From assembly GCA_963659365.1 (NCBI GenBank), contig CAVKTI010000013.1, positions 1 through 42,771 on the forward strand: 42,771 nucleotides of DNA, in the 5' to 3' direction. Shown here in pieces: positions 14,901-23,495 of the stretch (its first letter is position 1; each line of letters starts with the position of its first letter). A model generated the notes under the pieces. That model searched no databases, was not told the DNA's origin, and worked only from the letters and a program-made list of their open reading frames with translations. Source of the DNA: W0P28-013 sp963659365. GTDB lineage: Bacteria; Bacteroidota; Bacteroidia; Bacteroidales; Paludibacteraceae. A program made the position numbers and the translations under genes.

Positions 14901-16127
14901 ATGACACAAATAAACGAAACTCCTGTGCTGCTGCTCACAGGCTATCTTGGCAGTGGCAAAACCACGCTTCTGAACCGCATTCTCACCAACCGCCGCGGCA
15001 TAAAATTTGCCGTTGTGGTAAACGACATCGGCGAGGTGAATATCGATGCCGATCTAATAGAAAAAGGCGGCGTGGTGGGACAAAAAGACGACAGTCTGGT
15101 GGCGCTGCAAAACGGCTGCATCTGCTGTACGCTGAAGATGGATTTGGTGAAACAGTTGGACGACATTCTGAAAATGCAGCGTTTCGACTACATCGTCATC
15201 GAGGCCAGCGGCATCTGCGAACCCGAACCCATTGCGCGCACCATCTGCTCCATTCCGCAAATGGGCGGCGAATACACGCGACACGGCATTGCGCGACTCG
15301 ACTGCATTGTTACCGTGGTCGATGCGCTGCGTATGCAGAGCGAATTTGCCTGCGGCGACAAACTCACGCGGCGCGGACTCGACGAAGAGGACATCGAAAA
15401 TCTGCTGATTCAGCAAATCGAATTTTGCAACATCGTGCTGCTGAACAAAGCCGACGAAGTGTCGCCCGACGAATTGCAGCGAATCAAACAGATTATCAGG
15501 CACTTACAACCAAAAGCCGACATCATCGAGTGCAACTATTGCGCTGTTGATTTGGACAAAATCATCAACACACGCCTGTTCGACTACGAAAAAGTGGCGA
15601 CCTCGGCAGCGTGGATTCACGAGATTGAGCGCATCGCCACCGACGACGAGGAGCGCGAAGCCAAAGCCGAACACCACCATCACGAACACGACGAGGAGGA
15701 ACACGAACACCACCATCACCACGAACACGAACACCACCACGACGAAGGCGAAGCCGAAGAGTACGGCATCGGCACATTCGTCTATTACAGGCGTAAAGCG
15801 TTCGATATCAACAAGTTCGACCACTTTGTGGCGCGCAAATGGCCGAAAAGCGTCATTCGTGCCAAAGGCATTTGCTACTTCAGCGACCAGCGCGATATGT
15901 CGTACCTGTTTGAGCAGGCGGGCGTGCAACAAAAATTGAGCGAATCGGGACTGTGGCTCGCCACCGCGCCGCGCGACGAACTGCAAAAGATGTTGGCGCA
16001 AGACCCCGGTCTGCTGCACGACTGGGACGACACCTACGGCGACCGCATGGTGAAAATCGTTTTTATCGGTCAGCACATGGACAAAGCGCAGATTATCAGA
16101 GATTTAGACGACTGTTTGGAAGATTAG
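14901..16127 (+). CDS. CobW/COG0523 family GTP-dependent zinc metallochaperone
   Basis: The product has 408 aa. G3E-family GTPase motifs are Walker A GYLGSGKTTLL, the metal-binding NGCICCT (CxCC), Walker-B-like IVIEASGICEPEP and the guanine motif LLNKADE. A histidine-rich insert at roughly residues 255-285 (EHHHHEHDEEEHEH and more) precedes the CobW C-terminal domain (GTFVYYRRKAFDINKFDHFV). The His-rich insert and the family suggest zinc handling, as in ZNG1/YciC-type chaperones. No Zur box was recognised upstream. The stop is 10 nt before the ABC-F ATG, so the two are probably co-transcribed. Confidence 0.88.
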   Translation: MTQINETPVLLLTGYLGSGKTTLLNRILTNRRGIKFAVVVNDIGEVNIDADLIEKGGVVGQKDDSLVALQNGCICCTLKMDLVKQLDDILKMQRFDYIVIEASGICEPEPIARTICSIPQMGGEYTRHGIARLDCIVTVVDALRMQSEFACGDKLTRRGLDEEDIENLLIQQIEFCNIVLLNKADEVSPDELQRIKQIIRHLQPKADIIECNYCAVDLDKIINTRLFDYEKVATSAAWIHEIERIATDDEEREAKAEHHHHEHDEEEHEHHHHHEHEHHHDEGEAEEYGIGTFVYYRRKAFDINKFDHFVARKWPKSVIRAKGICYFSDQRDMSYLFEQAGVQQKLSESGLWLATAPRDELQKMLAQDPGLLHDWDDTYGDRMVKIVFIGQHMDKAQIIRDLDDCLED

Positions 16128-16137
16128 AGCGCAACGC

Positions 16138-18066
16138 ATGGTATCGGTAGAACAACTGACGATGGAATTTGGCGGTGGTGTGCCGCTGCTCGACAATATC
16201 TCGTTTTTGGTCAATCCCAAAGACAAAATTGCGCTTGTGGGCAAGAACGGAGCGGGCAAAACCACGCTCCTGCGCCTGTTTGCGGGGCTGCAACAGCCAA
16301 CGCACGGTCGCATAGCCAAGCCCAAAGACCTAACCATCGGTTACCTGCCGCAACACCTGTTGGTCAAAGACCAGCGCACCGTGCAGCAAGAGGCCGAACT
16401 CGCTTTTGGCGAGATACGACAGACGCAGGAACTCATCGAGCGGCTGGGCAACGAACTTGCCAAGCGCACCGACTACGACAGCGACGAATACAGCGCACTC
16501 ACCGAACGCCTTGCCCACGAAAACGAGCGGCTACAACTGTTTGGCGCAACCAATATGCAGGCCGAAATCGAAAAAACGCTGCTCGGACTCGGTTTCGAAC
16601 GCAGCGATTTGGCACGGCAGACATCGGAATTTAGCGGCGGCTGGCGTATGCGCATCGAACTGGCAAAAATTCTGCTGCAACGCCCCGACCTGCTGCTGCT
16701 CGACGAACCAACCAACCACCTCGACATCGAATCGATACAGTGGCTCGAAAACTTTTTGGCGGCCAGCCACTCGGCCATCGTGCTGGTGAGCCACGACCGC
16801 GCCTTTCTCGACGCTGTAACCACACGCACCATCGAAATTTCGCTCGGAAAAATCTACGACTACCGCGTGCCCTACTCCAAATACAAGCAACTGCGCGCCG
16901 AACGCCGTGAGCAGCAACTCCGTGCCTACGAAAATCAGCAAAAACTGATAGCCGACACCGAGGCGTTTATCGAGCGGTTTCGCTACAAAGCCACCAAAGC
17001 CGTGCAGGTGCAGAGCCGCATCAAGCAACTCGAAAAACTCGACCGCATCGAAGTCGATTTGGAGGACACGGCGCGGCTGAATCTGAAATTTCCGCCCGCA
17101 CCGCACTCGGGCGTGCTTCCGCTGTTTGTCGAACATCTGACCAAAGCCTACGGCGACCATGTGGTTTTGGAAGATATTTCGATGGAGATAAAACGCGGCG
17201 AAAAAGTGGCTTTCGTGGGCAAAAATGGCGAAGGCAAATCGACGCTCGTGAAGTGTATCATGGGCGAAATCCCGTTCGACGGCACACTGCGGCTCGGACA
17301 TCAGGTGAAAATAGGCTACTTTGCACAAAACCAAGCCAGCCTACTCGACGAAGAAAAGACCGTGTTTCAGACCATCGACGATGTGGCGGTGGGCGACATT
17401 CGCACCAAAATACGCGACATTTTGGGCGCATTCATGTTTGGCGGCGATGCCATCGACAAAAAAGTAAAAGTGCTTTCGGGCGGCGAACGCAGCCGTTTGG
17501 CCATGATTCGCCTGCTGCTCGAACCTGTGAATCTGCTCATTCTCGACGAGCCGACCAACCACCTCGATATGACCTCGAAAGATGTGCTGAAAGAGGCCAT
17601 CAAGGCGTTCGATGGCACGGTGATTGTGGTGAGCCACGACCGCGAATTTCTCGACGGATTGGTGGAAAAAGTCTATGAGTTTGGGCAACGAAAAGTGCGC
17701 GAACATTTGGGCGGCATACACGACTTTTTGCAACAGAAACGCTTGCAAAATTTGCAAGAACTGGAGCGTGCACAAACGCCTGCGAAACAAGCAGATAAAT
17801 CAGAAAAGACTTCGGACAACAAGCAAAATTACGAACTGCGCAAAGAGCAGGCGCGGCAACTGCGCAAGCAAGAAAAACTGGTAGCCGAAGCCGAAGCCGC
17901 AGTCGCCACTTTGGAGCGCACCCTCGCCGACATGGAGGCGCAGTTTGCCACTGGCGCATCGGACGCGCAAGCCGTCGAAACCTACCAACGCACCAAGCAC
18001 ACCCTCGAACAAAAAATGTACGAATGGGAACTGCTGTCGGAAGAACTCGAAAAATTGAAAGGATAA
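16138..18066 (+). CDS. ABC-F family ribosome-associated ATPase
   Basis: The product has 642 aa with two ABC modules and no membrane domain, the ABC-F layout. The first module has Walker A GKNGAGKTTLL, signature SGGWRMRIELAKILL and Walker B LLLLDEPTNHLDIES. The second has GKNGEGKSTLV, SGGERSRLAMIRLL and LLILDEPTNHLDMTS. The inter-domain linker with FIERFRYKATKAVQVQSR matches the family P-site tRNA interaction motif region. A charged coiled-coil C-terminus (about 560-642) resembles Uup/YdiF-type members. It probably acts on stalled or initiating ribosomes. A resistance role is possible but not indicated. Confidence 0.92.
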   Translation: MVSVEQLTMEFGGGVPLLDNISFLVNPKDKIALVGKNGAGKTTLLRLFAGLQQPTHGRIAKPKDLTIGYLPQHLLVKDQRTVQQEAELAFGEIRQTQELIERLGNELAKRTDYDSDEYSALTERLAHENERLQLFGATNMQAEIEKTLLGLGFERSDLARQTSEFSGGWRMRIELAKILLQRPDLLLLDEPTNHLDIESIQWLENFLAASHSAIVLVSHDRAFLDAVTTRTIEISLGKIYDYRVPYSKYKQLRAERREQQLRAYENQQKLIADTEAFIERFRYKATKAVQVQSRIKQLEKLDRIEVDLEDTARLNLKFPPAPHSGVLPLFVEHLTKAYGDHVVLEDISMEIKRGEKVAFVGKNGEGKSTLVKCIMGEIPFDGTLRLGHQVKIGYFAQNQASLLDEEKTVFQTIDDVAVGDIRTKIRDILGAFMFGGDAIDKKVKVLSGGERSRLAMIRLLLEPVNLLILDEPTNHLDMTSKDVLKEAIKAFDGTVIVVSHDREFLDGLVEKVYEFGQRKVREHLGGIHDFLQQKRLQNLQELERAQTPAKQADKSEKTSDNKQNYELRKEQARQLRKQEKLVAEAEAAVATLERTLADMEAQFATGASDAQAVETYQRTKHTLEQKMYEWELLSEELEKLKG

Positions 18067-18086
18067 TGAAAAAATGATTATCTTTG
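18055..18086 (+). promoter_or_regulatory. Promoter for the restriction-modification leader
   Basis: TTG (18055-18057) and TATCTTTG (18079-18086) with a 21-nt spacer match the consensus. The -33 element lies inside the 3' end of the ABC-F gene. The predicted start site is near 18093, about 310 nt before the methyltransferase ATG. Confidence 0.6.
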
Positions 18087-18092
18087 CACCAA

Positions 18093-18295
18093 ACAAAAAA
18101 AAAAACAGAAACAACCAAGAAAAAAAAACTATAATTTTTTCATAACACAACATTAGCTATTATTCGCATTCGAAAAAAAAGCATAGCAAACTGATTTTTT
18201 CAGAATAACCGAATAAAACTAATTCGCGAAGCGTGCTTTAGCATGCCCTTCTTTCCTTTTACTAATGTCCGCACACGGTATCGTGTGGGCTTTTT
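18093..18295 (+). ncRNA. Candidate small RNA or structured leader
   Basis: This roughly 200-nt stretch lies between a consensus promoter and a terminator-like hairpin (18269-18295) and contains no plausible ORF. It is AT-rich at the 5' end and has a GCGTGC-TTTA-GCATGC inverted repeat near 18231. It could be an independent sRNA or the first part of the leader of the R-M genes. I do not recognise an Rfam family. Confidence 0.3.
18269..18295 (+). terminator. Terminator-like hairpin in the R-M leader
   Basis: CC(G)CACACG-GTAT-CGTGTGGG is followed by C and five T. It could end ABC-F read-through or a leader RNA, or act as an attenuator of the downstream methyltransferase gene. Confidence 0.5.
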
Positions 18296-18369
18296 GGAAA
18301 GAAACGGGGTTCCTGCTATGCTCCTCGTGAATGCGAAGAAAGGTTCACACTTTTCTTTTATTCGTACAG

Positions 18370-18404
18370 CGATTGATAGTTGATGCACATCAATCGCTTT
18401 TTTT
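18370..18404 (+). promoter_or_regulatory. Hairpin plus seven T directly before the methyltransferase start
   Basis: CGATTGAT (18370-18377) pairs with ATCAATCG (18389-18396), followed by CTTTTTTT that runs into the ATG at 18405. The loop contains half of the internal palindrome TTGATG-CA-CATCAA. It could be an intrinsic attenuator or an operator covering the ribosome-binding region. Confidence 0.5.
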
Positions 18405-19061
18405 ATGCAATCTTTACTCAACAAAAGGCAACAAATGGACGGCATCCAGTTGTTGCAAAAAGTGCCAAATGAAACTATTCGCGTCGCATTTTTCGACCCA
18501 CAATACCGCGGCGTTTTAGACAAATTGTCCTACGGAAATGAGGGCAAAAACAGAGGTAAGGCACGCCACGACCTTGACCAAATGTCGGAAGAAACCATTC
18601 AAACATTCATCTCGCTTATCGAGAAAACCTTGACAAAAAATGGTTACCTATTTTTGTGGGTGGATAAATTTCATCTTGTCAATGGCATACAAGAATGGCT
18701 ATCTCATACACCAACGCTTCAGCCTGTCGATATGATTACTTGGAACAAAGGCAAATTGGGAATGGGATACCGCACACGACGAACATGCGAATACTTGATT
18801 GTCATTCAGAAAAAGCCACGGCAAGCGAGAGCAACATGGACAATACACAACATTCCTGATGTTTGGACGGAAAAAATTCAACACCGCATACACACGCACC
18901 AAAAGCCGTTGGAGTTGCAAAAACAACTGATACTTGCCACAACAAACGAAAACGACATCGTGTGCGACCCTGCGGCTGGCAGTTATTCTGTGTTCGAATG
19001 CTGCAAAGCAACACAACGCAATTTCATAGGGTGTGACATCAAATTTGGAGAAACGCTATGA
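18405..19061 (+). CDS. Site-specific DNA methyltransferase of a type II R-M system
   Basis: The product has 218 aa. Catalytic motif IV is in VAFFDPQYRGVL, a DPQY variant of the DPPY motif of amino-methyltransferases. The AdoMet-binding motif I (DPAAGSYSVFECC) is near the C-terminus. IV-before-I order is that of beta-class enzymes. Other blocks are LFLWVDKFHLV, KLGMGYRTRRTCEYLIV and HNIPDVWTEK. It probably methylates adenine N6, or less likely cytosine N4; the target site cannot be read. An internal ATG at 18435 (MDGIQLLQKVP) is an alternative start. It overlaps the endonuclease gene by 4 nt. Codons are more AT-rich than in neighbours, suggesting transfer. Confidence 0.85.
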   Translation: MQSLLNKRQQMDGIQLLQKVPNETIRVAFFDPQYRGVLDKLSYGNEGKNRGKARHDLDQMSEETIQTFISLIEKTLTKNGYLFLWVDKFHLVNGIQEWLSHTPTLQPVDMITWNKGKLGMGYRTRRTCEYLIVIQKKPRQARATWTIHNIPDVWTEKIQHRIHTHQKPLELQKQLILATTNENDIVCDPAAGSYSVFECCKATQRNFIGCDIKFGETL

Positions 19062-19726
19062 AAATACAAGATATGCAACCAAGAACCACATCGGGCGGTT
19101 ACGAAAGGGTGTTTAATAATCAAAAACTTGGCGACTTGATAACCAAAATTCAAGCAACTGTGATTTCGAATGGTACAGAACTTGAACGAATGGTTTTGTC
19201 GCAAAGCAATGTTATCGATGATGTTGATGCTTTTCTCGACGATGTTACATACGGCAGGCAACCCGAGGGCGTTTTTGTAGCCCCCAAAAAGTGCGTCAAA
19301 AAATCATGGCGCACTATCCCAAATATCGAGCCAGATATTCTCATTTTCATTGTGGAGAAAAACCGCATTTGCAAAATAGTAGAACTCAAAGACGGCTATA
19401 TGTTCGACACCAAAAAGGTAAAAGGAGAAAAAGAAAATTTGGAAACTTTTGCCGAAAAGTTTGGCAGCAAAATCCCATTTGTAACAGAATGGTACATCTG
19501 CTGTTTCAACGAAAGCGACAAAACAGTTATCAAAGAGGGGCTAAAAAACGAGTTCGATGAAACGCACATCTTGACTGGGCGCGAATTTTGCGAAATTCTA
19601 AACATCGATTACGACTCCATCATCGAACAACGAAAAAACGACGGCATCGAAAACCTACATTTCTTCATAAGCGAAATGCTAGCAATAGACAATGTGGCAG
19701 ACATCATCAAAAAACGCCTTTCGTAG
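19058..19726 (+). CDS. Probable type II restriction endonuclease partner
   Basis: The product has 222 aa, starting in the ATGA overlap with the methyltransferase. I do not recognise a named family. A PD-(D/E)xK-like core is visible: EPDILIFIV, about 11 residues, then CKIVELKDGYMF (E-x-K as ELK), with an upstream acidic helix and a later KEGLKNEFDETHILTGREFC. The size, coupling to a solitary methyltransferase and shared AT-rich codon use support a cognate endonuclease. The specificity is unknown. The frame is intact, so the pair may be active. A strong terminator follows. Confidence 0.7.
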   Translation: MKIQDMQPRTTSGGYERVFNNQKLGDLITKIQATVISNGTELERMVLSQSNVIDDVDAFLDDVTYGRQPEGVFVAPKKCVKKSWRTIPNIEPDILIFIVEKNRICKIVELKDGYMFDTKKVKGEKENLETFAEKFGSKIPFVTEWYICCFNESDKTVIKEGLKNEFDETHILTGREFCEILNIDYDSIIEQRKNDGIENLHFFISEMLAIDNVADIIKKRLS

Positions 19727-19765
19727 CCTCTCCCCCACCCTTTCGCGCAGCGTTTGGGGCGACAA

Positions 19766-19791
19766 AAAAAACTGCCAAATGGCAGTTTTTT
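19766..19791. terminator. Bidirectional terminator between R-M genes and the HTH gene
   Basis: AAAAAACTGCC-AAAT-GGCAGTTTTTT is a perfect 11-bp stem with A/T tails on both sides. It serves the endonuclease gene (plus) and the convergent small DNA-binding gene (minus). Confidence 0.85.
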
Positions 19792-19803
19792 GTTGTGTTG
19801 GGG

Positions 19804-20055
19804 TTATTTTTTCTCTTCGAGAATGCGGCAAGCGGCATCGAGAATGGTCGTATCGTCGAGCATCACCAAACCGCCATCGGGACCTGGCTCGATATGCACA
19901 CCACAACTGTCGCCATCTTTGAAATTCTGCCCGCCAAAGTAGTTGCGTACGGTTTCGGCATCGAGGCCAAGTTCGTCGGCAATGCGCTGCATGCTGCCCG
20001 ACGGAAGACTGTCTTTAATCTTGCGCAGTTCGTTGAAGGTGATTGTCTTAGTCAT
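19804..20055 (-). CDS. Small Bacteroidota DNA-binding (HTH) protein
   Basis: The product has 83 aa. The N-terminal half FNELRKIKDSLPSGSMQRIA followed by DELGLDAETVRNYFGG reads as a helix-turn-helix, with the recognition helix around ETVRNYF. The C-terminal half is a conserved beta-rich tail (CGVHIEPGPDGGLVMLDDTT, then ILDAACRILEE). Very similar short proteins are common in Bacteroidales and are annotated simply as DNA-binding proteins. No regulon is known to me. It is monocistronic: the terminator at 19766-19791 is downstream and a 120-nt AT-rich gap without a recognised promoter is upstream. Confidence 0.75.
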   Translation of the reverse strand: MTKTITFNELRKIKDSLPSGSMQRIADELGLDAETVRNYFGGQNFKDGDSCGVHIEPGPDGGLVMLDDTTILDAACRILEEKK

Positions 20056-20181
20056 AGTTATAAGGGTTTTAAGGTTGTTATTTTATTTGTGCTAATTTAC
20101 GGTTTTATTTTCACGCGACAAAATTTTTCGGCACTTTTCTTGCAAAAAACCGACAATTTACTGTAAATCAGAAAATTGCGA

Positions 20182-20859
20182 TTACGCCAAAAATTCCCAA
20201 TAGGCATTGAACACTGCGATGGCAACCACGCTCAACGCCAGCACGCCAACGATGAGATAGATGCACTTGTCGAGGTGCGGATCGTCGCTGTGGGTCAGAG
20301 TTTTGGGACAGAAACGCTTCATCAGCGCATAGGCCGCCCACGCCGACAGCAGCCCCACCACGATGCCGCCCAAAATATCGCCCGGATAATGCACGCCGAG
20401 ATAGACGCGCGAATACATATTGGCCGCCGCCCACAGACTTATGGCCCACGCATAGAGCCGCCGCCGAAACAGCAAAGCCGTGAAAAGTGCCACTGCGCAA
20501 GCGTTGGCAGCGTGCGACGACACAAAGCCGAAGCGGCCGCCTGTGTAGCCGTGCACCACCTGCACCATACCTTCGAGCGATGGTTCGTGGGTCGGTCGCC
20601 AACGCGCCACCAACGGTTTTATCACTCCCGACGAAATTTGATCGGCCAAAACGATGGCCAACGCAAGAAACAGCACAACCCACACCGCATCGCGGCGTTG
20701 CGTGCGCACAATGGTGTACAACAGCGCCAAAACGGCTGGAATCCAGATTATTTTTCCGCTAAAAATGATGACAAAATTGTCCCAAAAAGGCGAGTGAAAG
20801 CCGTTGCCCAAAAGCAACAGTTGCTTGTCCCACGCTATGAGTTGTTCCAAAAAAGACAT
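20182..20859 (-). CDS. PAP2 family membrane phosphatase
   Basis: The product has 225 aa with about six transmembrane helices. All three PAP2 motifs are present: KPLVARWRPT (motif 1), GFVSSHAAN (motif 2, catalytic-assisting His) and SRVYLGVHYPGDILGG (motif 3, nucleophile His). Such enzymes dephosphorylate undecaprenyl pyrophosphate, phosphatidylglycerol phosphate or lipid A in the inner membrane with the active site facing the periplasm. The substrate here is not determined. The start is 18 nt after the BatE stop, so it may be the distal gene of the Bat operon. Confidence 0.9.
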   Translation of the reverse strand: MSFLEQLIAWDKQLLLLGNGFHSPFWDNFVIIFSGKIIWIPAVLALLYTIVRTQRRDAVWVVLFLALAIVLADQISSGVIKPLVARWRPTHEPSLEGMVQVVHGYTGGRFGFVSSHAANACAVALFTALLFRRRLYAWAISLWAAANMYSRVYLGVHYPGDILGGIVVGLLSAWAAYALMKRFCPKTLTHSDDPHLDKCIYLIVGVLALSVVAIAVFNAYWEFLA

Positions 20860-20877
20860 TGGCGCAGCGATTGGCGG

Positions 20878-21630
20878 TTAGATTGGTTCGATAGCCGAAG
20901 TTTTGAGCCAGCCCACATGGCCGTCGGCAATGCGAATTTCGACCCAATCGTTGAAAAAATGGCTTTTGATGGTAACTTTCGTGCCTTCGTGAAGCACAAA
21001 AAGTTCGGTGCCGCTGTCGTCGGGTGCGCTTTTGGCCGAAACTGCGCCCACCATCACGATGGCCTCGGCGCGTTGCTCCAGCCGTTTTTTGGTTGAAAAA
21101 CTATACGCCATAGCACACAGCGAAAGGAGCAGCGCAAAGATGGCGCAGAAAAATCCAGTTTTGCGCAGTCCGCGACTTTTGCCGAAAACATACATCAGCA
21201 CGGCAATCAGGCAGAGCGCAAAAAGCGAAATGCTCGTTATCGCCCACGCGTTCGACGAGAGCGAGCGGCCAAGCGCATCGATCCATGCCGAGAGAAAAAA
21301 CGGCTCGATTGGTTCGATTTTATCGACCTTGCGCTGGTTGGCAAATTCGAGGTTGAAGCGCGCGTCCTCGTAGTCGGGGCGCAACGCCAGCGCACGCTCG
21401 TAGTTGAGAATGGCCAGCCCGAGTTGCCCCGATTTGTAGCAGGCGTTGGCGTAGTTGTAGTAGAGTTCGGGCGACACGCTGCCCGCCGCAATGAGTTGGG
21501 CGTAAACCTGCGCCGACTCTTCGTACGACTGTGCGGCGTAGAGTTCGGCAGCGCGGCGCAGTTCGGCATTTTCAGCACAGAGTGCGCCCGCCACACAGAG
21601 TGCCAAAAGTATGGTTCGGATTCTTTTCAT
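20878..21630 (-). CDS. batE: BatE, TPR and SH3-like aerotolerance protein
   Basis: The product has 250 aa. A signal peptide (TILLALCVAGALCA) is followed by two TPR units (LYYNYANACYKSGQLGLAIL, YERALALRPDYEDARFNLEF). Two transmembrane helices follow around 125-170 (AWAITSISLFALCLIAVLMY, GFFCAIFALLLSLCAMAYSF). A bacterial SH3-like domain ends the protein (GTELFVLHEGTKVTIKSHFF, then DGHVGWLKTSAIE). This matches BatE of the Bacteroides aerotolerance operon. The TPRs probably bind partner Bat proteins on the periplasmic side. It lies 8 nt after the BatD stop. Confidence 0.88.
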   Translation of the reverse strand: MKRIRTILLALCVAGALCAENAELRRAAELYAAQSYEESAQVYAQLIAAGSVSPELYYNYANACYKSGQLGLAILNYERALALRPDYEDARFNLEFANQRKVDKIEPIEPFFLSAWIDALGRSLSSNAWAITSISLFALCLIAVLMYVFGKSRGLRKTGFFCAIFALLLSLCAMAYSFSTKKRLEQRAEAIVMVGAVSAKSAPDDSGTELFVLHEGTKVTIKSHFFNDWVEIRIADGHVGWLKTSAIEPI

Positions 21631-21638
21631 AGTTTTCG

Positions 21639-23474
21639 TTAGCGTTTAATCGTCTCTTCCAATTTGGCAATCAGGTCGAGCGTTTGGTCGAAAATGTGGT
21701 TCATCTCGGCGTGTTCGTCGGCCGCAGGCGCATAGCGTGCAAACTCGCAGTCGTCGAGCAGGCGAATGAACGCATCGGCATCGGCGGCAGCCACATGGTG
21801 TTCCGCCAAATTTGCGGCGATATTCTCTTTGTTCAGTTCCGCCAACGGCAGCGACAATTTGTCGCCCACATAGCCCCAAAGCGATTTCAGCACTTCGTCG
21901 TAGAAGGCGGCTTTTTCGTTGGCTTTCAGATATTTTTCGGCAATTTTCAAGCGGCGGCGCGCCACTTTGTTGGCTTTTTTGTTGCGCACCAAAGCGATGT
22001 CGGCGTTCTGTTTGGCCTGTTTGCGGAAAAACCACATCGCCAAAGCCGCCAGCGCAAGCGGCACAAGGTAGCAGAGCCAAAATTTGGCCGTGCCAGCAAA
22101 GAGCGGTGCAGGCTGTTTCAGCGTAAAATCAGAAGTGTCGATGTAGCGAATGTCGGACGCCAGCAGACGCACCTGCTCTTGATTGGTAAAATCGCTCACA
22201 GCCGCCTGTCCGTCGGCGGTGCTGCCCTTGTTCACCTTCACCGTGTAGGCTGGAATCGACAGTTGTTTGTAGGTTTTCGATGCCAAATCGAAGTAGGAGA
22301 AGGTGGTTTCTGGAATCTCGTAATCGCCGCTGTGGCGCGGAATGGCGAGATATTCTATCGTTTTGGAGCCGACCACGCCAGCCGCCGTATTTTTGAAATC
22401 GTTGTTCACTTTCGGCTCATACACCTCGAAATCGGCGGGGAATTTGAGCGACGGTGTCTGCAAAAGTTTCAGGTTGCCATTGCCCGAAATTTTGACGGTA
22501 ACGGTGATGGCTTCGTTGGCGTTGAGTTCGTTGGCGTTGATGTTCGACTTGACCGAAAAATTGCCCACGCCGCCACAGAAATCGGCGGGTCGTGGCGTTG
22601 GCAGCGCATCGACGGTAATTTTGATGGGCGCAGCAGCCAGCGGCTTGTTCACCTCTTGGTACGAATTTATATAGTCGTCGAAAAAACTACGCACTTGGCG
22701 TTGCACACGCACGCGCACCACGCCTGTGCAACTCATCTTGTCGATGTCGATAGTGCCTGTGCGCTGCGGAAAAAGCAGATATTGGCTCAGCGTAACGGTG
22801 TTGTAGTTTGTGCCGTTGTAGTTTTCGGGTATGAACTGTTTTTCGCGCGGCTGCTCTATCTCTTGCACCAAAAATCCCTGAAAATCAGGAAATTTCACAT
22901 CGGTAATGTTTATCAAATCGACTTTTGAATAGACTTTGTAGGTGAGTAGAACGGCCTCCTGCTCGCGCACGCGTGTGTGCGAAACGATGGCGCGCAAAAA
23001 GAGATTTTCGGCGGTGATAGATTGCGAAATGGGGACGGTCTGCTGCCCACGATTGCCCGCCGCTTGTTGCGCCGTTTGCTGCGCTTGGTCGGCAGGTATC
23101 ACCTTGATCGTCAGCGCATTCGACTGGTAACGCTCTTTATCGACAACAATCGTTGCGCTGGGAATGTTGAAAGTGCCTTCTTTGGTAGGCAGCAGCGTGT
23201 AGGTGTAGCGCACGATAGTTTCGGACGACATGCTGCCATTGATAAACTGCACGCTCGAACTGGTCGAGGTGGCTGGTCCCATCACCACATCGAAGCCCGT
23301 AAATTCTGGCACGCGCAACTCTTTGCCTTTGGCATTGACGGTGTAAACCAACTGAAAAGTCTGTCCGTTGGGAACGGCACTGGGCGCGCTGGCGGTAAAA
23401 CTGACGGCATCGGCCCAAACGGCGACCGAACACGCCAAAAACGCTATTGCAAAAATTATCTTTTTCATCTTCAT
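21639..23474 (-). CDS. batD: BatD, membrane-anchored aerotolerance protein
   Basis: The product has 611 aa. The signal peptide is at 1-21 (IIFAIAFLACSVAVWA). A long periplasmic region of immunoglobulin-like beta domains follows, each opening with a Y(K/T)V-type strand (LVYTVNAKGKELRVPEFTGF, VLLTYKVYSKVDLINITDV, ITVTVKISGNGNLKLLQTPS). A transmembrane helix (FWLCYLVPLALAALAMWFF) lies near residue 470. The cytosolic tail is basic and helical (RNKKANKVARRRLKIAEKYL). The architecture and neighbours identify BatD (oxygen tolerance). ATG 23468 is an alternative start. It sits 21 nt after BatC. Confidence 0.9.
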   Translation of the reverse strand: MKMKKIIFAIAFLACSVAVWADAVSFTASAPSAVPNGQTFQLVYTVNAKGKELRVPEFTGFDVVMGPATSTSSSVQFINGSMSSETIVRYTYTLLPTKEGTFNIPSATIVVDKERYQSNALTIKVIPADQAQQTAQQAAGNRGQQTVPISQSITAENLFLRAIVSHTRVREQEAVLLTYKVYSKVDLINITDVKFPDFQGFLVQEIEQPREKQFIPENYNGTNYNTVTLSQYLLFPQRTGTIDIDKMSCTGVVRVRVQRQVRSFFDDYINSYQEVNKPLAAAPIKITVDALPTPRPADFCGGVGNFSVKSNINANELNANEAITVTVKISGNGNLKLLQTPSLKFPADFEVYEPKVNNDFKNTAAGVVGSKTIEYLAIPRHSGDYEIPETTFSYFDLASKTYKQLSIPAYTVKVNKGSTADGQAAVSDFTNQEQVRLLASDIRYIDTSDFTLKQPAPLFAGTAKFWLCYLVPLALAALAMWFFRKQAKQNADIALVRNKKANKVARRRLKIAEKYLKANEKAAFYDEVLKSLWGYVGDKLSLPLAELNKENIAANLAEHHVAAADADAFIRLLDDCEFARYAPAADEHAEMNHIFDQTLDLIAKLEETIKR

Positions 23475-23495
23475 TTCTCTCTTTTCGGGCGCAGC

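Noticed and set aside
18200..18523. 107-codon minus-strand frame over the R-M leader
   Set aside because: It overlaps the conserved methyltransferase start in antisense and has no family features. The region is better explained as structured leader.
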